Assembly (NCBI RefSeq): GCF_007923355.1
Contig: NZ_VOGO01000002.1
Coordinates: 496,001-560,000, forward strand
Reading direction: 5' to 3'
Source: Falsiphaeobacter marinintestinus
GTDB lineage: Bacteria > Pseudomonadota > Alphaproteobacteria > Rhodobacterales > Rhodobacteraceae
DNA length: 64,000 nucleotides
The notes beneath the pieces were generated by a model. The model ran no database searches and was not told where the DNA came from. It was given only the letters and a program-made list of their open reading frames with translations. Made by a program: the position numbers and the translations under genes. How positions within the stretch are numbered: position 1 is the stretch's first letter; the number at the start of each line of letters is the position of its first letter. Below, piece after piece: positions 43,764 to 52,262 of this stretch.

Positions 43764-44777
43764 ATGAAAGCCGTCGCCTTCAAAACCCCCGGACCGATCG
43801 ACCGCGAAGACGCGCTTGTCGACATCACGCTCGACAAACCCACCGCCACAGGCCGCGACCTGCTGGTCAAGGTCAGCGCCGTCTCGGTGAACCCGGTAGA
43901 CACCAAGATCCGCACGCGCCCGATGCCGGAAGGCGCAGACTATGCCATTCTGGGCTATGACGCTGCCGGTGTGGTCGACTCTGTCGGTCCTGATGTGACC
44001 AGCTTCAAACCGGGCGACGCGGTCTATTATGCAGGCGACTTCACCCGACCCGGCACCAACGCCGAATACCATCTGGTGGATGAACGCATCGTGGGGCGCA
44101 AGCCAACGACGCTCAACGACGCCGAAGCCGCCGCCTTGCCGCTGACCGCGATCACCGCGTGGGAAATGTTGTTTGACCGGCTCGATGTGAACCGCCCAAC
44201 GCCGGATGGCGGCAAGCTGATCCTGGTGATCGGCGGGGCAGGTGGGGTTGGCTCAATCACCATCCAGCTTTTGCGCGCGCTGACCGATATGACGATCATC
44301 GCAACAGCCTCGCGTCCTGAAACACAGGATTGGGTGAAAAAATGCGGCGCGCATCACGTGATCGATCACCGCAAACCGCTGGCCCCGCAGGTCGCCGCCC
44401 TTGGCCTTGGCGCGCCGGGTTTTGTGTTCTCAACCACCGAAACCGGACAACACTATGCGGAGATCGTCGAACTGATTGCCCCGCAGGGCCGGTTGGGTCT
44501 GATTGACGATCCGGCGGCGATGGATGCTTTGCCGCTCAAGCGCAAGGCGATTTCACTGCATTGGGAGTTCATGTTTGTCCGCCCGATGAACAAAACGCCC
44601 GACATGGCCGAACAAAGCAAGCTGCTGAACGAAGTTGCCGATCTGGTCGACGCGGGCAAGGTTACGACCACCCTGACCGAGGTTGCAGGCAAGATCGACG
44701 CCGCGACCCTGAAAAAGGTCCATGCCCGGATCGAAAGCGGTACGGCGCGCGGCAAGATTGTCGTCGAAGGGTTCTGA
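43764..44777 (+). CDS. MDR-superfamily NAD(P)H:quinone oxidoreductase-like protein
   Basis: Medium-chain oxidoreductase of 337 residues. GroES-like N-terminal half (VSVNPVDTKIRTRPMPEGADYAILGYDAAGVVDSVG) and a Rossmann half with VIGGAGGVGSITIQLLRAL. The GHE-type zinc ligands of true alcohol dehydrogenases are missing, so it is a zinc-free quinone-reductase-type member. Preceded by AAGGGAG; 84 bases after the AidB-type gene. Substrate unknown. Confidence 0.85.
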   Translation: MKAVAFKTPGPIDREDALVDITLDKPTATGRDLLVKVSAVSVNPVDTKIRTRPMPEGADYAILGYDAAGVVDSVGPDVTSFKPGDAVYYAGDFTRPGTNAEYHLVDERIVGRKPTTLNDAEAAALPLTAITAWEMLFDRLDVNRPTPDGGKLILVIGGAGGVGSITIQLLRALTDMTIIATASRPETQDWVKKCGAHHVIDHRKPLAPQVAALGLGAPGFVFSTTETGQHYAEIVELIAPQGRLGLIDDPAAMDALPLKRKAISLHWEFMFVRPMNKTPDMAEQSKLLNEVADLVDAGKVTTTLTEVAGKIDAATLKKVHARIESGTARGKIVVEGF

Positions 44778-44798
44778 TCGCCCGCCTTTGCACCGGAC

Positions 44799-44824
44799 AA
44801 GCCCGCCAAACGCATGGCGGGTTT
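44799..44824 (+). terminator. Possible terminator after the oxidoreductase gene
   Basis: 10-bp stem with one G-U pair, 44799-44808 with 44815-44824, ending in only three T residues. Confidence 0.5.
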
Positions 44825-44847
44825 GCGCGACATTCTGACCTTTGCGG

Positions 44848-44883
44848 TTGCAGCATTCTACAGGCGTCATATCTTGAATGACG
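44848..44883 (+). promoter_or_regulatory. Putative bacterioferritin promoter with overlapping palindrome
   Basis: TTGCAG (44848-44853), 16-base spacer, TATCTT (44870-44875). The palindrome CGTCAT-ATCTTGA-ATGACG (44865-44883) covers the -10 region, a typical operator position. No identified iron-regulator consensus matches with certainty. Confidence 0.45.
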
Positions 44884-44934
44884 TGGCGCTAACATGCGCT
44901 CAACCTGATATGTTTGGAACGAAGGAAATTACTC

Positions 44935-45420
44935 ATGTCTGACAAGTCAGCAAGCCTCGAAAACCTCCAGACTGCACTGTCGATGGAACTTGCGGCCTCT
45001 AACCAATACCTGTTGCACGCCCATGTGCTTGAGGATTGGGGCCTTGATGTTCTCGCCGCGAAGATGCGCGAAGAAATGCTGGAAGAACTGGGTCACGCCG
45101 GCCTGTTCATCGAACGAATTCTGTTCCTGGGCGGTGATCCGGTGCTGAAGTCTGCAAAGACCCCACAGCGGGCGCAAAGCCTGAAAGATATGTTCGAAGC
45201 CGACAAGGCCGACGAACTGGACGCGATTTCGTTTTATTCCAAGGCATCGCGTCAGGCGTTTGATGCCAATGACATCGGCACCCGCAAGCTGCTTGAACAG
45301 ATCGCCATGGATGAAGAAGGCCACTGGGCCTGGTTGGATCTGCAGCTTGATCTGCTGCAGCGCATGGGCGAACCTGCCTTTATCGCGAAATACATGAGCA
45401 TCGAAGGCAGCGGCGCATAA
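44935..45420 (+). CDS. bfr: Bacterioferritin-type protein lacking the haem-binding methionine
   Basis: Iron-storage protein of the bacterioferritin fold, 161 residues. All six ferroxidase ligands are in place with the same numbering as E. coli Bfr: E18, E51, H54, E94, E127 and H130. Position 52, the methionine that axially binds haem between two subunits, is leucine (EELGHA). It may thus be haem-free or the non-haem partner in a mixed cage. Start ATG 44935 after GAAGGA; an upstream TTG in frame is rejected. Followed by a very strong terminator. Confidence 0.9.
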   Translation: MSDKSASLENLQTALSMELAASNQYLLHAHVLEDWGLDVLAAKMREEMLEELGHAGLFIERILFLGGDPVLKSAKTPQRAQSLKDMFEADKADELDAISFYSKASRQAFDANDIGTRKLLEQIAMDEEGHWAWLDLQLDLLQRMGEPAFIAKYMSIEGSGA

Positions 45421-45448
45421 CGCCGGGACCGCTCTGGTATGACATAAA

Positions 45449-45483
45449 AAAGCCCCGCTCCGGCCAGACCGGAGCGGGGCTTT
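45449..45483. terminator. Strong bidirectional terminator between bfr and the aldolase gene
   Basis: Perfect 15-bp stem 45449-45463 with 45469-45483, 5-base loop; A-run on the left and T-run on the right. Confidence 0.93.
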
Positions 45484-45494
45484 CGCGTTCAGTC

Positions 45495-46388
45495 TTAACC
45501 CGCGACCGATGCCGCGTGGACCGAGCCGATGGTCTCGGCCAGCGTCGCATCAAAATCAGCATCTGCCTGCTGGGCTGACAGCCCTTCGGTCAGGGCACGC
45601 GAGAAGCTGGCAATGATGCCTGTGTTCTTGGCCAGACGGGCGTTCGCCTCGTCCCGTGCATAGCCGCCCGACAGGGCCACAACGCACATCACCTTGGGGT
45701 GATCGACCAGCGGCTGGTACAGGTTCGCCTCTTCCGGCAGGGTCAGCTTCAGCATCACCTCTTTGCCATCTTCCAGCGCGTCCAGTTCTTTCAGGATCGC
45801 ATCGCGCAGCATGACTTCGGCTTCAGCCTTGTCCGCAATCGAAATGGTCACTTCGGGTTCAATGATCGGGATCAGGCCATGGCTCAGGATCTGTTTGCCG
45901 ATCTCAAACTGCTGGGCCACGATCGCCGCAATCCCGCTTTCAGATGCCGCATCGATGACCGAGCGCATCTTGGTGCCAAAAATACCCTTGGACACGGCTT
46001 TTTCCAGCGTCGCGTCCAGATCCGGGATCGGCTTCATCAGGCGCACGCCGTCAGCTTCGTCTTCCAGACCCTTGTCGACCTTCAGAAACGGGACAACTTT
46101 GCGCTGTTCCCACAAATAGGTCGCGGTGGGCGTGCCATCGATGTCGCGGTCCATGGTCATTTCGAACAGGATCGCGCCGACGATCTTTTCCCCAGTGAAC
46201 GCGGGCGATTTGATGATGCGGGCGCGCATGGCGTGCATCATGTCAAACATCTCGGCTTCGGATCCGTACGCGTCTTCCTGAACGCCATACAGCGCCAGTG
46301 CTTTCGGCGTCGACCCACCGCTTTGGTCAAGGGCGGCAATAAAGCCCTGCGCGGCGCGGACTTGGTCGGCTTGTGTGTCTTTGGACAT
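45495..46388 (-). CDS. Class I fructose-bisphosphate aldolase
   Basis: Schiff-base aldolase splitting fructose 1,6-bisphosphate, 297 residues from ATG 46388 (MSKDTQADQV). Typical stretches: FIAALDQSGGSTPKAL, GAILFEMTMDRDIDG, VPFLKVDKGLE, LIPIIEPEV and LKLTLPEEANLY; the Schiff-base lysine is expected in the LKLTLPEE segment. The SD is GGTGGA. It belongs to the fructose-bisphosphate aldolase class 1 group of proteobacteria. Same strand as pgk, so glycolytic genes are grouped, with an unknown gene between. Confidence 0.92.
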   Translation of the reverse strand: MSKDTQADQVRAAQGFIAALDQSGGSTPKALALYGVQEDAYGSEAEMFDMMHAMRARIIKSPAFTGEKIVGAILFEMTMDRDIDGTPTATYLWEQRKVVPFLKVDKGLEDEADGVRLMKPIPDLDATLEKAVSKGIFGTKMRSVIDAASESGIAAIVAQQFEIGKQILSHGLIPIIEPEVTISIADKAEAEVMLRDAILKELDALEDGKEVMLKLTLPEEANLYQPLVDHPKVMCVVALSGGYARDEANARLAKNTGIIASFSRALTEGLSAQQADADFDATLAETIGSVHAASVAG

Positions 46389-46506
46389 ATCGGTTTCCAC
46401 CAAATTGAAGTTGGAATGTCAGGGAGGCCCCATTGCACCCGTGCATAGGCAAGCCCGGCCCGCGTTGCAATTCAGTTAGCGCGAACAAAAACCCCGACAG
46501 CCTCCG

Positions 46507-46558
46507 TTGCCCGCCCGTGCAGCCAGGGCGGGCAAGCCTGAAGACGCAAAACGTCTTC
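46507..46558 (-). terminator. Hairpins downstream of the periplasmic protein gene
   Basis: On the minus strand the first stem is GAAGACG/CGTCTTC (46540-46546 with 46552-46558, overlapping the stop region of the gene), then a perfect 10-bp stem (46507-46516 with 46526-46535), followed about 15 bases later by a T-run (around 46488). Confidence 0.6.
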
Positions 46559-46560
46559 GA

Positions 46561-48129
46561 TCAGCGCAAAAGCGTCGGCACATCCTTGGCGATCCAATCG
46601 CGCAGGACACCATTTTCCAACGTTTCAGCCTCGGTCAGCCAGATTGCGCCATCGCCGCGCAGACGCAGGGTTTCGTTGATCTCGTCCCGGATCGCGGCAC
46701 CTGAAGCATCGCCAGCTGCTGCGGCCATCGACGCCCAGTAATACGCCGCACGCCACGACCGGGGCCGATCCGTTCCGGTCAGGAACTGCCGCGCAGTGGT
46801 GCGCATCGCGTCCAGATCATCATACAGCGCCTCGGGGCCATGCATCAGGGCGTTCTGTTCTTCAATGACCTGATCATAGGGCAGGGTGCGTTCGATCCGA
46901 TCCAACAGCGCCAGCGCGCCGGGCAGGTTGGCGGTTGCTGCCCGCAAGGCGTGTCCATAGGCGTCGCCGGGATGGCTGGTCTCAATGGTCTCGGCGATCA
47001 AAAGCGAGGCCTCGGCATTGCCACTGCGCGCCAGCGGAACCAACAGCCGCACGCCCAAATTGGTATTGCGGGGCGCGCCGATACCGGTGATCAGCGCGCG
47101 TCCGGTTTCAAAGGCGTCCGCAGGCGGGTCGGTGGCATCAATGGCGATTTGCAACTGATCGACGGGCAGGGCGGTCAGCACCGCCGGGGCCTGAACACCC
47201 ATAACGGGGGCCAACCGATCATAGAGGCGCGCAAAGGGTTGAACGCTGTCTTCGCTGATGCGGACCGGCGGGGCTGTGATCGCAGTCGAGACGACCAGCT
47301 GTCCGCCATCGCCAAGCGCGCCGATCAGCTGACCAGCCTGCAAGGCAAAAGCGCGCTGCGCATCGGTTGGCGCAACTTCGGGGCCGTTGGCTTCGGCAAA
47401 CATCTGGGTCAGCCCGCCTTGCACAACCGGACCCAAAGCACCGGGGGCCTGCAAGTCAGCGGGCAGGAAATTGCGCGCCAAAGCCCAGCCGCCCCGATCA
47501 AGCAACGACAGCTCTGCATGGGTCAGATCAACCGCCACGACCGGTTCTTCGGTCTCAAAGTCCATTCGAAAGCTGATGTAATCCAGATCCGCCTTCAGGT
47601 TCAGCGACACCAGGCGCTCCAGATCCGAGCTGATCCTCAGCGTTCCCCCGCCCGAGGCATAATCATAATCGAATTCGATCTCGGTAAACGACGACTCGAT
47701 GGTCGGAAACCCCAGTGCGCGCAGCATTGTCGCGCCTTCGGGGGGCAAACAGCCAGCGGCAAAGCCCATGCCATCAATCGCGACACGCCCCCGCCCAGTG
47801 GCAATTCGATCCATCGGTCCACCATTCAGCGTCATGCGTTCAGCCGTGATCCGGCACGCGCCGTCCGGCAGGTCCGGGATCAGCGGCGCAATATCGACGC
47901 CAGTCAGAACCACGCGCATCGCAACCGGATCAACACTCAGCTGATCATAGCGAATATCAGCCAGAAACCGCGCCCAGTTGATCGCGCTATGCGCCAACGC
48001 TGTGGTCAGATATTCGGCTGTCAGAAAGCTCCAGACTGACGGTCGCTCGGTCACTTGTGGGGTGTCCTGCGCCGTCGCGGGAAGGGCGGACAGGGCAAGG
48101 GCACTGGCAAAAAGAAAAGATCGGGTCAT
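46561..48129 (-). CDS. Uncharacterised periplasmic protein
   Basis: Exported protein of 522 residues, signal peptide ending ALPATAQD. I do not recognise a named domain. Residues 30 to about 350 are beta-rich with repeated short strands (VVLTGVDIAPLIPD, ITAERMTLNGGPMDRIATGRGRVAIDGMGF, TLRISSDLERLVSLNLKADLDYISF). The C-terminal 200 residues are helical and resemble Sel1/TPR-type repeats (NTNLGVRLLVPLARSGNAEASLLIAETIET; YWASMAAAAGDASGAAIRDEI). It starts at ATG 48129 after GGGAG, 38 bases after pgk, so it may share the pgk transcript. Confidence 0.8.
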   Translation of the reverse strand: MTRSFLFASALALSALPATAQDTPQVTERPSVWSFLTAEYLTTALAHSAINWARFLADIRYDQLSVDPVAMRVVLTGVDIAPLIPDLPDGACRITAERMTLNGGPMDRIATGRGRVAIDGMGFAAGCLPPEGATMLRALGFPTIESSFTEIEFDYDYASGGGTLRISSDLERLVSLNLKADLDYISFRMDFETEEPVVAVDLTHAELSLLDRGGWALARNFLPADLQAPGALGPVVQGGLTQMFAEANGPEVAPTDAQRAFALQAGQLIGALGDGGQLVVSTAITAPPVRISEDSVQPFARLYDRLAPVMGVQAPAVLTALPVDQLQIAIDATDPPADAFETGRALITGIGAPRNTNLGVRLLVPLARSGNAEASLLIAETIETSHPGDAYGHALRAATANLPGALALLDRIERTLPYDQVIEEQNALMHGPEALYDDLDAMRTTARQFLTGTDRPRSWRAAYYWASMAAAAGDASGAAIRDEINETLRLRGDGAIWLTEAETLENGVLRDWIAKDVPTLLR

Positions 48130-48167
48130 CGAAAAACTCCCTAAGCTTACAATGACCCGAGTGTACT

Positions 48168-49358
48168 CTAGTTCTCCAATGCGGCAACGCCCGGAAGCGT
48201 CTTGCCTTCCATCCACTCCAGAAACGCCCCGCCAGCCGTCGAGATATAAGTGAACCGATCTGCGGCTCCGGCCTGATTCAGCGCGGCCACGGTGTCGCCT
48301 CCGCCCGCAACGCTGATCAGCTGACCGGTTTGGGTTAGCTCTGCGGCTGTCTGCGCCGCCGCGTTGGTGGCTGCATCAAACGGCGTGATCTCAAACGCGC
48401 CCATGGGGCCGTTCCAGATCAGCGTTTTGGCCGTCGCCAGCACCCCGGCAATACGGGACACGGTGTCTGGACCGGCATCCAGAATCATTGCATCCGCAGG
48501 GCACGCATCTGCGGCGACGGTTTCATTTGCCGCCCCTGCCTTGAACTCCCACGCCACAACGATGTCCGATGGCAACAGGATCGAACAGCCGATCTTGTCT
48601 GCCTTGGCCAAAATCTCAGCCGCCGTATCAGTCATGTCATGTTCGCACAGCGATTTGCCCACGTCGATGCCCTGCGCGGCCAGGAACGTATTTGCCATGC
48701 CGCCACCGATCACCAGGTGATCGACCTTTTCGACAAGGTTGCCCAGCAGTTCCAGCTTGCTCGACACCTTGGCCCCGCCCACAACGGCAACGACCGGGCG
48801 CTGGGGTTGACCCAATGCAGCTTCCAGCGCCTCAAGCTCGGCCTGCATCAGCCGACCAGCACAGGATGGCAATGCCTGCGCCAAAGCTTCGGTCGATACA
48901 TGCGCCCGATGCGCGGCGGAAAAGGCGTCATTGCAATAGACATCGCCCAACGCGGCCATCTCGGCGGCCAACGCTGGGTCGTTCTTTTCCTCGCCGGGCT
49001 GGAACCGGGTGTTTTCGAGCAGCAGCACCGACCCCTCGGCCAGCGCCCCCACGGCGGCCATCGCAGCCGGGCCCCGGCAATCGGCGCAGAACGCAACCGG
49101 CACGCCAAACGTGGCCTCCAAAGCGGGGACCAGCGGTTGCAGCGACATCTCGGGCACGTGTTTGCCCTTGGGTCGGCCAAAATGCGCCAGCAGTACAGGC
49201 TTGCCGCCCGCCGCCAGGATATCGGCAATTGTCGGCGCAATGCGCCGGATCCGCGTATCATCTGTCACTTTGCCGTCTTCGACAGGCACATTAATATCGA
49301 CCCGTACCAGGACAGTCTTGCCCTGCAGATCCATGTTATCAATCGTATTCCAAGCCAT
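48168..49358 (-). CDS. pgk: Phosphoglycerate kinase
   Basis: Glycolytic and gluconeogenic enzyme forming ATP from 1,3-bisphosphoglycerate, 396 residues from ATG 49358 after GGGAG. N-terminal [54 protein letters not shown] and the nucleotide-binding C-terminal [16 protein letters not shown] are all present, as is the final [18 protein letters not shown] longer upstream frame is spurious. Confidence 0.98.
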   Translation of the reverse strand: MAWNTIDNMDLQGKTVLVRVDINVPVEDGKVTDDTRIRRIAPTIADILAAGGKPVLLAHFGRPKGKHVPEMSLQPLVPALEATFGVPVAFCADCRGPAAMAAVGALAEGSVLLLENTRFQPGEEKNDPALAAEMAALGDVYCNDAFSAAHRAHVSTEALAQALPSCAGRLMQAELEALEAALGQPQRPVVAVVGGAKVSSKLELLGNLVEKVDHLVIGGGMANTFLAAQGIDVGKSLCEHDMTDTAAEILAKADKIGCSILLPSDIVVAWEFKAGAANETVAADACPADAMILDAGPDTVSRIAGVLATAKTLIWNGPMGAFEITPFDAATNAAAQTAAELTQTGQLISVAGGGDTVAALNQAGAADRFTYISTAGGAFLEWMEGKTLPGVAALEN

Positions 49359-49491
49359 GTGGACTCCCTGAAATCTGGCGTCGGTCCTTGGGCGTTGTTT
49401 CCCCGCAAATCCGCCGTCCGTCAATGCGTCACTTGGCATTCTGCCGACTGCGGCTTAGGTATCTGCAAACGAATTCTGGAAGGAGGGCCCG

Positions 49492-49998
49492 ATGGCCGAG
49501 ATCAAAGACCCCGAAAACACAATCCTGATGGAGCTGAAAGACGGCACCGTCATCATCGAACTGCTGGCCGATGTGGCCCCTCAGCACACCGCGCGTATGA
49601 AAGAACTGGCCCGCTCGGGTCAGTATGACAACGTCTGCTTTCACCGCGTGATCGATGGCTTCATGGCCCAGACCGGCGACGTCAAGCACGGCAACATGGA
49701 AGCCGGGTTCAACATCCGTTCAGCGGGCACTGGCGGATCTGACCTGCCCAACCTGCCGGCCGAGTTCTCAAAGCTGCCGCATGATCGCGGCACCATCGGC
49801 GCGGCCCGCTCGCAAAACCCGGATTCGGCGAACTCGCAGTTCTTCGTCAACTTCAAGGACAACCATTTCCTGAACGGTCAGTACACCGTTTACGGTCGTG
49901 TCATCGAAGGCATGGACCTCGTCGACGCCATCGTGCGCGGCGAGCCGCCAGCGGCCCCCGATCGCATGATCAGCGTTAAGGTGGCCGCAGATGCGTAA
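49492..49998 (+). CDS. Cyclophilin-type peptidyl-prolyl isomerase, cytoplasmic
   Basis: Proline isomerase of 168 residues with no signal peptide. Motifs FHRVIDGFMAQTGDVKHG, RGTIGAARSQNPDSANSQFFVNF and NGQYTVYGRVIEGMD define the active site. AAGGAGG SD before ATG 49492. The stop overlaps the next cyclophilin start by eight bases. Confidence 0.95.
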   Translation: MAEIKDPENTILMELKDGTVIIELLADVAPQHTARMKELARSGQYDNVCFHRVIDGFMAQTGDVKHGNMEAGFNIRSAGTGGSDLPNLPAEFSKLPHDRGTIGAARSQNPDSANSQFFVNFKDNHFLNGQYTVYGRVIEGMDLVDAIVRGEPPAAPDRMISVKVAADA

Positions 49999-50539
49999 GC
50001 TTGCGGTACTGCTGGCGCTGGTCGCCAGCCCGGCCTTTGCCACCGGTCTCAAGATCGATGTCGAAGGCGAAGGCGCCAATGGCACCATCGTGATCGACCT
50101 TCTGGAAGACGTGGCGCCCAACCATGCCAAGCAGATCGCCGAACTGGCCGCTGAAGGCGCCTATGACGGCGTCGTGTTTCACCGTGTCATCGACGGCTTC
50201 ATGGCCCAGACCGGTGACGTACAGTTTGGTAAAATGGGCGGCGACATGAGCCGCGCAGGCATGGGCAAATCCGAACGTTCGAACCTGGATGCCGAATTCT
50301 CGACGCTGCAATATGATCGCGGCGTTGTCGGCATGGCGCGCTCGCAAGATCCCAACAGCGCCAATTCGCAGTTCTTCATCATGTTTGCACCAGGCTATTT
50401 CCTGAACGGTCAATACACGGTGATCGGCAAAGTGACCGAAGGCATGGACGTCGTCGATGCCATCAAACGCGGCGCAGGCCAGAACGGCTCGGTCGTGGGT
50501 CAGCCCGACGTGATGAAAAAAGTCACCGTCATCGATTGA
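49991..50539 (+). CDS. Cyclophilin-type peptidyl-prolyl isomerase, periplasmic
   Basis: Second cyclophilin, 182 residues, with a signal peptide (MRKLAVLLALVASPAFA before TGLK), so it should act in the periplasm. It shares FHRVIDGFMAQTGDV, RGVVGMARSQDPNSANSQFFIMF and GQYTVIGKVTEGMD with the upstream copy. The tandem pair covers both compartments from one transcript. A terminator follows. Confidence 0.95.
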   Translation: MRKLAVLLALVASPAFATGLKIDVEGEGANGTIVIDLLEDVAPNHAKQIAELAAEGAYDGVVFHRVIDGFMAQTGDVQFGKMGGDMSRAGMGKSERSNLDAEFSTLQYDRGVVGMARSQDPNSANSQFFIMFAPGYFLNGQYTVIGKVTEGMDVVDAIKRGAGQNGSVVGQPDVMKKVTVID

Positions 50540-50563
50540 GACCAGTCGAAAGACGTGGGTTTT

Positions 50564-50597
50564 GCCCCTTCCGGCCCGTGCCGGGAGGGGCTTTTTT
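50564..50597 (+). terminator. Rho-independent terminator after the cyclophilin pair
   Basis: 12-bp stem with one G-U pair, 50564-50575 with 50580-50591, 4-base loop, then TTTTTT. Confidence 0.92.
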
Positions 50598-50686
50598 ATG
50601 CACACGGCCTGTCACCTTCACGTGTCCCGCCTAGCAGACCACGCTCAACCCCGGCCATGATGCCTGAAAGCAGTGGGGAGGCGACG

Positions 50687-51658
50687 ATGCCAAGCATTCG
50701 ACTTGGGCTGATTGCCCTTATTGTCCTGATACCAGGACTGGCGCTGGCTGATCCAAGCTTTTGGAAACACGAATGGCCGCGTACTGATTTCACCGCCACC
50801 ACCGTTGAAAACTGGGTTGAAATTCTGTCAGGCGGCCCGCCCAAAGATGGCATACCGGCAATCCGGTCACCGAAATTTCACCCCGTTGGCGACGAACGTC
50901 AGATCAAAATGCGCGAGCCGGTGATCACACTGGATCTGCCCGGCCAGATTCCGCGCGCCTATCCGGTGCGCTATCTGATGTGGCATGAAATCGTCAATGA
51001 CACCGTCGGTGGGGTGCCCGTCGCCGTGACGTTCTGCCCGTTGTGCAATTCCGGCATCGTGTTCGACACGCGTACCTCGGCGGGCACGCTCAGCTTTGGT
51101 GTGTCGGGCAAGCTCAGGAACTCGGACATGGTGATGTATGATCACCAGACCGAAAGCTGGTGGCAACAGGCCACTGGCACGGCCATCGTAGGCCGCCTGA
51201 CTGGCACCGAACTGACAGCTTTGCCAAGCTGGATGGAAAGCTGGGCTGAATTCAGCACACGCAATCCGGCCGGGCTGGTCATGTCCGAACCCGACTATCC
51301 GCGTGACTATGGCCGCAACCCGTACAAAGGCTATGACAGTCTGACACGACCGTTCCTGTACAACGGTGACCCGCCGCCACACGGCATCCCGGCGCTGGCG
51401 CGGGTCGTGCGTGTCGGGGACAGGGCGTGGCCACTGTCGCGCATCGCCAAGACTGGCACCCTGTCCGAAGCGGGTCTGACGATCAGCTGGACCTCTGGTC
51501 AGGCCTCGGCCCTTGATACCGGGCAGATTGCCAAGGGCAGGGACGTGGGCACCATCCGGGTGCGCGATGCCGATGGGCAGGACGTGCCGCATGACGTCAT
51601 GTTTGCCTTTGCGTTCCACGCCTTCTGGCCAGACGCAGACTGGATGCTGGGCCAGTAA
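50687..51658 (+). CDS. DUF3179 domain-containing secreted protein
   Basis: Exported protein of 323 residues. Signal peptide ends LPGLALA-like (PGLALA before DP). DUF3179 features: YPVRYLMWHEIVNDTVGGVPVAVTFCPLCNSGIVFD with the CPLC cysteine pair, then LRNSDMVMYDHQTESWWQQATGTAIVG. The cysteine pair suggests metal or redox function, but none is proven. Start ATG 50687 has GGGGAGG ahead; the longer upstream frame is not used. Confidence 0.88.
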   Translation: MPSIRLGLIALIVLIPGLALADPSFWKHEWPRTDFTATTVENWVEILSGGPPKDGIPAIRSPKFHPVGDERQIKMREPVITLDLPGQIPRAYPVRYLMWHEIVNDTVGGVPVAVTFCPLCNSGIVFDTRTSAGTLSFGVSGKLRNSDMVMYDHQTESWWQQATGTAIVGRLTGTELTALPSWMESWAEFSTRNPAGLVMSEPDYPRDYGRNPYKGYDSLTRPFLYNGDPPPHGIPALARVVRVGDRAWPLSRIAKTGTLSEAGLTISWTSGQASALDTGQIAKGRDVGTIRVRDADGQDVPHDVMFAFAFHAFWPDADWMLGQ

Positions 51659-51680
51659 CCACACACCCGCAAAGCAAAAA

Positions 51681-51703
51681 CGCCGCTCCCAAAGGAACGG
51701 CGC
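51681..51703 (-). terminator. Terminator of the M23 peptidase-bactofilin operon
   Basis: Stem 51681-51689 with 51695-51703 (one C-A mismatch); on the minus strand it is followed by TTTTTGCTTTG. Also lies between convergent genes. Confidence 0.7.
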
Positions 51704-51728
51704 TTCCGAAATCAAGTATCGTTTGGCG

Positions 51729-52262
51729 TTACTGTCCGCCAGCGTCACCCTGCTGCGGCTTACGGGCCGGAGCGGCTTGCTGTTGGGCGGCGGCCTTGCC
51801 AGCAGCACGGCCCGGGTTCAGCGGATCGTCCTGACGCTGGACCGAGCCTTCGAAGTGCGCACCGCTTTCGATGGCGATGGTCTTGTGGATGATGTCACCT
51901 TCGACCCGCGCGGTCGATGTCAGGCGCACCTTCAGACCACGCACGCGGCCAACGACGCGGCCATTGACGACAACGTCATCTGCCGACACTTCACCTTTGA
52001 TCGTGGCAGTTTCGCCAACGGTCAGAAGATGGGCCCGGATGTCGCCTTCGACCGTGCCTTCGACCTGGATGTCGCCGGTGGTCTTCAGATTGCCGGTGAT
52101 CACAAGATCCGACGACAGAACAGACGCGGGCGGTTTGGCCTTGGGGGCCGACGGTTTATAGTCGCTTGGCGCGGGGGAGGCCGGTGATGCCGCAGGCGCG
52201 GGCGACGTTGAGGCCTCGGGGGCTTTTGCGCCCGGTTCGTTGATTTTGCTCTTAGAAAACAT
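51729..52262 (-). CDS. Bactofilin (polymer-forming cytoskeletal protein)
   Basis: Cytoskeletal protein of 177 residues. A Pro/Ala-rich N-terminal arm (1-47) and a Gln/Ala-rich C-terminal tail flank the beta-helical bactofilin core (about 48-150; SDLVITGNLKTTGDIQVEGTVEGDIRAHLLTVGETATIKGEVSADDVVVNGRVVGRVRG). Bactofilins polymerise without nucleotide and often localise cell-wall enzymes. The gene start overlaps the M23 peptidase stop by 11 bases. Confidence 0.94.
   Translation of the reverse strand: MFSKSKINEPGAKAPEASTSPAPAASPASPAPSDYKPSAPKAKPPASVLSSDLVITGNLKTTGDIQVEGTVEGDIRAHLLTVGETATIKGEVSADDVVVNGRVVGRVRGLKVRLTSTARVEGDIIHKTIAIESGAHFEGSVQRQDDPLNPGRAAGKAAAQQQAAPARKPQQGDAGGQ

Noticed and set aside
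46840-48039. 399-codon plus-strand frame opposite the periplasmic protein
   Set aside because: The minus-strand protein has a signal peptide and SD; the plus frame has glutamine/arginine-rich shadow composition.
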